Origin: Oscillospiraceae bacterium
GTDB taxonomy: Bacteria > Bacillota > Clostridia > Oscillospirales > Acutalibacteraceae
Assembly (NCBI GenBank): GCA_022763825.1
Contig: JALEQX010000065.1
Coordinates: 1 to 43,837 of the forward strand
DNA: 43,837 nucleotides
Reading direction: 5' to 3'
The number at the start of each line of letters is the position of its first letter. Within the stretch, counting starts at the first letter, position 1. Of the stretch, positions 39,414-43,837 are shown one piece after another. The notes below the pieces were generated by a model. That model was not told where the DNA came from and did no database searches. It saw only the letters and a program-made list of their open reading frames with translations. Position numbers and translations under genes: made by a program.

Positions 39414-41159
39414 ATGGCACGCTTCAGCGATGAATTTATTGCGGCGATAAAAGAACGCAACGATATAGAGGCCGTTATCTCGCCCTATGTCGATTTGAGA
39501 AGCCGGGGACGTATAATGAAAGGGCTGTGCCCGTTTCACAACGAAAAAACGCCGTCGTTTACCGTTTATCTCGATACCCAGTCATATTACTGCTTCGGCT
39601 GCGGAGCCGGCGGGGATATCATCTCATTTACAATGGCTATGGAAAATCTCGACTATGCGGACGCGGTGACGTCTCTTGCGCAGAGAAGCGGACTGCCTCT
39701 GCCCGAGGACGGCTACGACGACGGTATGGCGAGAGCGCGCAGACGCATGCTTGAAGCCAACAGGGAAGCGGCGCGGTTTTACTATAAAATGCTTTATGAA
39801 AACGAGGGTAAGACGGGTCTTAATTATTTTCTCTCAAGAGGGCTTACGCACGACACGATTCGCAGGTTCGGACTGGGATTTGCACCCGACAGGTGGGACG
39901 CTCTTACCCGGCACATGCGTTCTCTCGGCTACAGGGATGACGAGCTGTTATCCGCCGACCTTGCGAGAAAAACAAAAAACGGCTCGATTATCGATATGTT
40001 CAGAAACAGGGTTATATTTCCGATAATCGACCTGCGCGGAAGCGTTATAGCGTTCGGCGGACGAGTTCTCGACGATTCTAAGCCGAAATACTTAAACACG
40101 TCGGATACGCTTGTTTATAAGAAAAGTCAGGGTGTATTCGCGCTGAATCTCGCAAAACGCGGAACGGACAGAACGCTTATACTCTGCGAGGGATATATGG
40201 ATGTAATCGCGTATCACCAGGCGGGCTTTACAAACGCCGTTGCCGGACTCGGAACCGCGTTTACTCAGGAGCAGGCAAAGCTTCTCTCGCGCTACGCCGA
40301 TGAAATAATTCTATCCTACGACGGCGACGAGGCGGGGCAGAAGGCGACGAAGAGAACGATGGGTATTTTGGAAAAAACGCCTGTCAGAATAAGAGTCGCA
40401 AAAATGACCGGAGGAAAGGATCCCGACGAGATTATTAAAAAATTCGGAAAAGAGCGTATGCGCGCTATTCTTTCGGGGGCGGTAAACGATATAGAATTCG
40501 ATTTGGCAGGAATAAAGGCAGGCATAGATACGTCGGATTCCGCGGGCAAGGTTGAGTATTTAAACAAGGCGGCTGAGGTTCTCGCTTCGTATAACGACCC
40601 GATAAGCCGTGATGTTTACGCTTCGAAACTTTCAGAGGAACTGGGCGTTTCCAAGGACGCTATATTAGCGCAGGTAAAGCGCAGAAAAACCGCCGAAAAA
40701 CGTAAAGAAAACAGGGAGATTTATAACAGCGCGCGTTCTGCCGCGATGGGCGGACAGAACAGTCCCAATCCCGACAGAAAAAAGAATCTGCGTGCCGCAA
40801 TTGCGGAGGAGACGCTGATTTCCACGTTGTTGAGCAACCCTGATTTTTATAAGGAAATAAAGGACAAACTGACGAAAGAGGATTTTGCAACGCCGTTCAA
40901 TTACAGGCTGTATTCTCTTATAGCAAAACGCATCGAGGATTGCAGAGCCGTTGAGTTATCGTATTTTGCTGGCGAGCTTACGCCGCAGGAAATGGGTTAT
41001 CTTGCAATGCTCGAATCAAAACGCTCCAAGCTGGGCAATACAAAAAAGGAGTGTCTTGACTGCGTAAACGTGCTTAAGGAGGAACGCAGAATAAGAGAAC
41101 AGGGCGACCCGTCGTCGATGAGCGACGAGCAGTTCCTCAATCTGTTTAAGAAAAATTAA
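39414..41159 (+). CDS. dnaG: DNA primase
   Basis: Synthesises RNA primers at the replication fork. 581 residues. The zinc domain CPFHNEKTPSF...YYCFGCGAGGDI, the RNA polymerase domain (FRNRVIFPIIDLRGSVIAFG) and the Toprim motif LILCEGYMDVIAYH with YDGDEAGQKAT are all present, and a helical DnaB-binding domain ends the protein. The ATG follows ACGGAGGGAGAG. The next gene is rpoD, the normal Firmicutes pair. Confidence 0.97.
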   Translation: MARFSDEFIAAIKERNDIEAVISPYVDLRSRGRIMKGLCPFHNEKTPSFTVYLDTQSYYCFGCGAGGDIISFTMAMENLDYADAVTSLAQRSGLPLPEDGYDDGMARARRRMLEANREAARFYYKMLYENEGKTGLNYFLSRGLTHDTIRRFGLGFAPDRWDALTRHMRSLGYRDDELLSADLARKTKNGSIIDMFRNRVIFPIIDLRGSVIAFGGRVLDDSKPKYLNTSDTLVYKKSQGVFALNLAKRGTDRTLILCEGYMDVIAYHQAGFTNAVAGLGTAFTQEQAKLLSRYADEIILSYDGDEAGQKATKRTMGILEKTPVRIRVAKMTGGKDPDEIIKKFGKERMRAILSGAVNDIEFDLAGIKAGIDTSDSAGKVEYLNKAAEVLASYNDPISRDVYASKLSEELGVSKDAILAQVKRRKTAEKRKENREIYNSARSAAMGGQNSPNPDRKKNLRAAIAEETLISTLLSNPDFYKEIKDKLTKEDFATPFNYRLYSLIAKRIEDCRAVELSYFAGELTPQEMGYLAMLESKRSKLGNTKKECLDCVNVLKEERRIREQGDPSSMSDEQFLNLFKKN

Positions 41160-41213
41160 ACAGATATTTCGTATCATATATATGAAAGAAAAAATTAAGG
41201 ATCGGAGAAAGAT

Positions 41214-42326
41214 ATGGACGCAAACGAGAAAAAAAATGTAATTAACAAACTTGTCGAACGCGGTAAGGCGGCGGGCAAGCTTACTACGCAGGATATCGAT
41301 ACCACTATTCTCGAAATTGATTTCGACATAGAGGAGCTTGACAAACTCTATGAAACGCTCGAGGCAAACAACATTGAAATAGTCGACGATATGCCCGCGG
41401 ACGTTTCGATTGACGATATCAATTTTGATTCGGATATCGGCAGAAACGCGGAAGCCGAGGTCGATGACAGCGACAGCAAAAACATTGTAAATGACGACCC
41501 CGTAAAGGTTTATCTTAAGGAAATAGGCAAGGTTCCGCTTCTTACGTCCGAGGAAGAGATTGACCTCGCCATAAGAATCGCGGGCGACGACCCCGTTGAC
41601 AGAGCAAAGGCGAAAAAGAGACTGGAAGAAGCTAACCTCCGTCTTGTCGTCAGCATTGCTAAACGTTACGGCGGAAGGGGCATGCAGTTCTTAGACCTTA
41701 TTCAGGAGGGTAACCTCGGTCTTATCAAAGCCGTCGAAAAATTCGACTATACAAAGGGATTCAAATTCTCAACCTATGCTACGTGGTGGATAAGACAGGC
41801 TATCACCAGAGCGATAGCAGACCAGGCGAGAACGATTCGTATTCCCGTCCACATGGTCGAGACTATTAATAAGGTTAAAAAGACGAACAGTCTGCTCCTT
41901 CATAAAAACGGCAGAGACCCCACCGCAGAGGAGATTGCCGCTGAGCTCGGCATGTCGAACGAAAAGGTCAGAGAGATTCTGAGAGTCGCTCAGGAGCCTG
42001 TTTCGCTCGAAACCCCGATAGGCGAGGAGGAGGACAGCCACTTGGGCGACTTCATTCCCGACGACGACGCGCTTGCTCCGGCAGACGCGGCTTCGCAGTC
42101 GCTTTTGAAAGAGGCGCTTAACTCCGTTCTCTCAACTCTTACGCCGAGAGAGGCTAAGGTTCTTACGCTTCGTTTCGGTCTTGAGGACGGTCATCCGAGA
42201 ACCTTGGAGGATGTCGGACTTGAATTCAACGTTACGAGAGAGCGTATACGTCAGATTGAAGCAAAGGCTCTGAGAAAGCTCCGCCACCCGCAGAGAAGTA
42301 AAAAATTAAGAGACTTTCTTGACTAA
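41214..42326 (+). CDS. rpoD: Primary sigma factor (sigma-70/SigA)
   Basis: Housekeeping sigma factor, 370 residues, the short form usual in Firmicutes. A helical region 1.1 begins [19 protein letters not shown]; region 1.2 is [17 protein letters not shown]; regions 2.1-2.4 include [20 protein letters not shown] and [20 protein letters not shown]; region 4.2 is [20 protein letters not shown]. The start follows CGGAGAAAG, 54 bases after dnaG. No terminator with a good T-run follows immediately. Confidence 0.98.
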   Translation: MDANEKKNVINKLVERGKAAGKLTTQDIDTTILEIDFDIEELDKLYETLEANNIEIVDDMPADVSIDDINFDSDIGRNAEAEVDDSDSKNIVNDDPVKVYLKEIGKVPLLTSEEEIDLAIRIAGDDPVDRAKAKKRLEEANLRLVVSIAKRYGGRGMQFLDLIQEGNLGLIKAVEKFDYTKGFKFSTYATWWIRQAITRAIADQARTIRIPVHMVETINKVKKTNSLLLHKNGRDPTAEEIAAELGMSNEKVREILRVAQEPVSLETPIGEEEDSHLGDFIPDDDALAPADAASQSLLKEALNSVLSTLTPREAKVLTLRFGLEDGHPRTLEDVGLEFNVTRERIRQIEAKALRKLRHPQRSKKLRDFLD

Positions 42327-42329
42327 TTA

Positions 42330-42345
42330 TACAACATGTGTTGTA
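42330..42345. promoter_or_regulatory. TACAACA-TG-TGTTGTA palindrome after rpoD
   Basis: Perfect 7-bp arms with a 2-base spacer, 4 bases after the rpoD stop. The half-sites are the same as those of the operator at 32605-32626, but in opposite orientation and closer together. Confidence 0.4.
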
Positions 42346-42415
42346 TATCATACATAATCGATGCCGTTTAACGGTAATTGTAATTAAAAATTAATAATTT
42401 TTGATTATTTCGGTG

Positions 42416-42444
42416 TTGACAAATTGGTTGGAATGATATACAAT
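42416..42444 (+). promoter_or_regulatory. Promoter of a candidate small RNA
   Basis: TTGACA (42416-42421) and TACAAT (42439-42444), exactly 17 bases apart. No plus-strand gene lies downstream before the next minus-strand gene. Confidence 0.75.
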
Positions 42445-42450
42445 ATCAAC

Positions 42451-42546
42451 TGTGAAAAACGTATAGTTTTTTCAATTCCTTTTCATTTTATTTTCTCTTC
42501 CCCGACGAAGCTCCGTAGTTTTCTGCGGAGCTTCGTTACTTTTTTA
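42451..42546 (+). ncRNA. Candidate trans-acting small RNA, about 95 nt
   Basis: A transcript from the promoter at 42416-42444 would start near 42451 and end at the terminator at 42505-42546. It would have a first hairpin (TGAAAAA / TTTTTCA, 42453-42474), then a 30-base single-stranded, pyrimidine-rich linker containing CTCTTCCCC, and then an 11-bp terminator stem. The only frame at the start stops after a few codons. The order hairpin, C-rich linker, terminator is that of Firmicutes sRNAs such as RsaE/RoxS, whose C-rich loops pair with ribosome-binding sites. Boundaries are estimates; there is no expression evidence. Confidence 0.6.
42505..42546 (+). terminator. Terminator of the candidate small RNA
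   Basis: A perfect 11-bp stem (ACGAAGCTCCG / CGGAGCTTCGT) with a 10-base loop and the tail TACTTTTTTA. Confidence 0.85.
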
Positions 42547-42622
42547 TTTCTGAATTTTTTTAATATAAATGCCGACTGAAAAGGTAGATTTTCGACACGA
42601 TGTCGGTAAGATACAAAAACAG

Positions 42623-42670
42623 CCGAGATAAACGGGACTTTGATTTTCTCGTTTATCTCGGTTTTATTTT
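42623..42670. terminator. Bidirectional terminator
   Basis: A 12-bp stem (CCGAGATAAACG / CGTTTATCTCGG) with a 15-base loop, followed by TTTTATTTT on the plus strand. It ends the ceramidase-like gene on the minus strand and can stop readthrough from the left. Confidence 0.8.
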
Positions 42671-42678
42671 ATTTGATC

Positions 42679-43837
42679 TTAATTTCGTTTTGCTTTGCAT
42701 TCGTCGACAAGAGCCATGAAAGCCTTGACGATATGCGACGCGGCGGTTTTTCCGGTGGAGACGAGTTCCTCGTAGTGAAGAGGAGCGACGAATCCGCCCC
42801 AGTCGTTGTCGGGAACAATATAGCCTATCTCGTCGTTGCATAGTCCGACGGCGAACATATAGCCGTCGGTCAGTGAGTTCATGCTCGGCAGAGTCCATTC
42901 CTCATGATTATAAGATTCTTCTTTTGAATAGCATCCGCCCATCAGAAGCTCGGGAGCCGCCTCACCGGGGATGAGCGCGATTCTGTACTCGCTTCCTAAT
43001 TCGACATAGCCTATTTCCGTTATGAATCCCATGTCCGAGCTGTTGGGAACGGTGACTATATTATGATTGACGAGATGTGATTTTCCGAGCGCAAGGAAAA
43101 GTTTATTTGTAACGGGGATATAGAATTCCTTGATTCCTACGTTTATAAACGGCTCGATTTTTTTATACGATTCCTCGCCTATCGATTCGACAAATCTGCC
43201 GATAACTCTGCCGTACTCCTGTATGCCCTCGAAATGGTCAAGTCCCTCGGGGATGTTCGCCCCGCGCTCCGTCGCTATCGCAAGCTCCGCGCCCTGGAAA
43301 AACAGAGCGTTGTTCCCCGTTTCCTCGAGCTGTGAGCATATGTACAGCGGGAAGTCGGAGCTTACCGAGCAGTTCGAATATCCCACGCACGTCGGGTGCG
43401 CCGCCATGAAAACGGCTTTTGTCGGAGCGGTGCCGTCTGACGGAATAAAGCGCATTACGTTGATATCTTTTAAATAAACGTCGGGCGGACGTTTGTCTCG
43501 CATGAATTTTCCGCCGTCGACTGTTGCAATAGAGAGTTCGCCGTCTTTCATATCGAGGACGGCTTTTTTGATGGTTTCGGCGGTTTTTTCTTTTAATTCG
43601 CCCATGAAACGCGCGTTTCTGCCCGATTTGAAGTTATAAGTTTTCTTTATCGTCTCAATAACGTTGTTTTTGAGCGAGCCGACAATATCGCCCCATATTC
43701 CGAGCGTGTCGAGTCCCGAATGACAGTGAGTTGCCGAAACATTAATAGATTTTATATTGTTTTCCTTTGCAAAATCCTCGAGCAGAAAACGTATATCGCG
43801 TATGTCGTGATTCGAAATACCTACGCAGTCGACGACG
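42679..43837 (-). CDS. Neutral ceramidase-like protein (N-terminus outside window)
   Basis: The frame is open to the window edge; 386 residues are present and the N-terminus is missing. Near the visible start NHDIRDIRFLLEDFA and SATHCHSGLDTLGIWGD match the neutral/alkaline non-lysosomal ceramidase fold, in which the ATHTHSG segment carries zinc ligands; here the motif reads THCHSG, keeping both His. Later parts, AVFMAAHPTCVGYSN and FFQGAELAIATERGANI, fit the same family. Bacterial relatives split ceramide or are uncharacterised. An ATG at 43605 is internal and not the true start. No signal peptide can be judged. Confidence 0.82.
   Translation of the reverse strand, partial: VVDCVGISNHDIRDIRFLLEDFAKENNIKSINVSATHCHSGLDTLGIWGDIVGSLKNNVIETIKKTYNFKSGRNARFMGELKEKTAETIKKAVLDMKDGELSIATVDGGKFMRDKRPPDVYLKDINVMRFIPSDGTAPTKAVFMAAHPTCVGYSNCSVSSDFPLYICSQLEETGNNALFFQGAELAIATERGANIPEGLDHFEGIQEYGRVIGRFVESIGEESYKKIEPFINVGIKEFYIPVTNKLFLALGKSHLVNHNIVTVPNSSDMGFITEIGYVELGSEYRIALIPGEAAPELLMGGCYSKEESYNHEEWTLPSMNSLTDGYMFAVGLCNDEIGYIVPDNDWGGFVAPLHYEELVSTGKTAASHIVKAFMALVDECKAKRN

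Noticed and set aside
42451..42546. 6S RNA as an identity for the candidate small RNA
   Set aside because: 6S RNA is about twice as long and has a large central bubble; this RNA is about 95 nt with a simple two-hairpin layout.
42679..43605. ATG at 43605 as the start of the ceramidase-like protein
   Set aside because: The frame continues upstream to the window edge and carries the conserved THCHSG motif, so this Met is internal.

Overview
This window looks like a chromosome segment from a spore-forming clostridial Firmicute, most likely of the Ruminococcaceae/Oscillospiraceae type. The pointers are Firmicutes-style genes with strong AGGAGG ribosome-binding sites, a solitary spoVAE, a SigH-like sigma factor, a CIRCE operator, tRNA-Glu and tRNA-Met genes that resemble those of Bacillus, and a secreted InlB-repeat protein with a dockerin-like tail. 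The species cannot be named from the sequence alone.

Layout. 1-875: the start of a secreted protein of unknown function (minus strand, cut by the window edge). 876-1633: a long AT-rich divergent regulatory region with palindromes. 1634-7406: purine salvage and nucleoside uptake (xpt, a BMP-family lipoprotein, ATPase, two permeases), interrupted by a 162-bp inverted-repeat element. 7407-9550: a small accessory island, an AbiE-type toxin-antitoxin pair flanked by two unrelated tandem-repeat arrays. 9581-12529: a 52-residue lipoprotein, the InlB-repeat/dockerin protein and a PduL-type phosphotransacylase. 12596-15480 (minus): proB-proA and a linked bitopic membrane protein. 15659-21450: cell-shape cluster mreB-mreC-mreD-PBP2-minD followed by mgsA. 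21631-26802: hisS-aspS, a secreted alpha/beta hydrolase, rplM-rpsI. 26803-27640: repeat-rich stretch with four terminators and 13-bp repeats. 27651-33258: an unrecognised protein, two tRNAs, a nucleosidase/TSCPD pair, a duplicated class II aldolase-like protein, a membrane protein, and a divergent histidine-phosphatase-like gene and XRE regulator. 33340-36894 (minus): htpG under CIRCE, spoVAE, a zinc-ribbon protein, a SigH-like factor. 37159-42326: a frameshifted acyltransferase, rpmE, a YigZ-family gene, dnaG-rpoD. 42416-42546: a candidate small RNA. 42679-43837: a ceramidase-like protein cut by the window end.

Most of the window is housekeeping. The points that stand out are the candidate sRNA after rpoD, a histidine-phosphatase-like protein whose catalytic histidine is asparagine, a MinD without MinC, MinE or a membrane-targeting tail, the A9-tract frameshift in the acyltransferase, the 162-bp MITE-like element inside the nucleoside transporter operon, and several repeat families that recur at distant places. 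I found no complete, clearly new multi-gene system.
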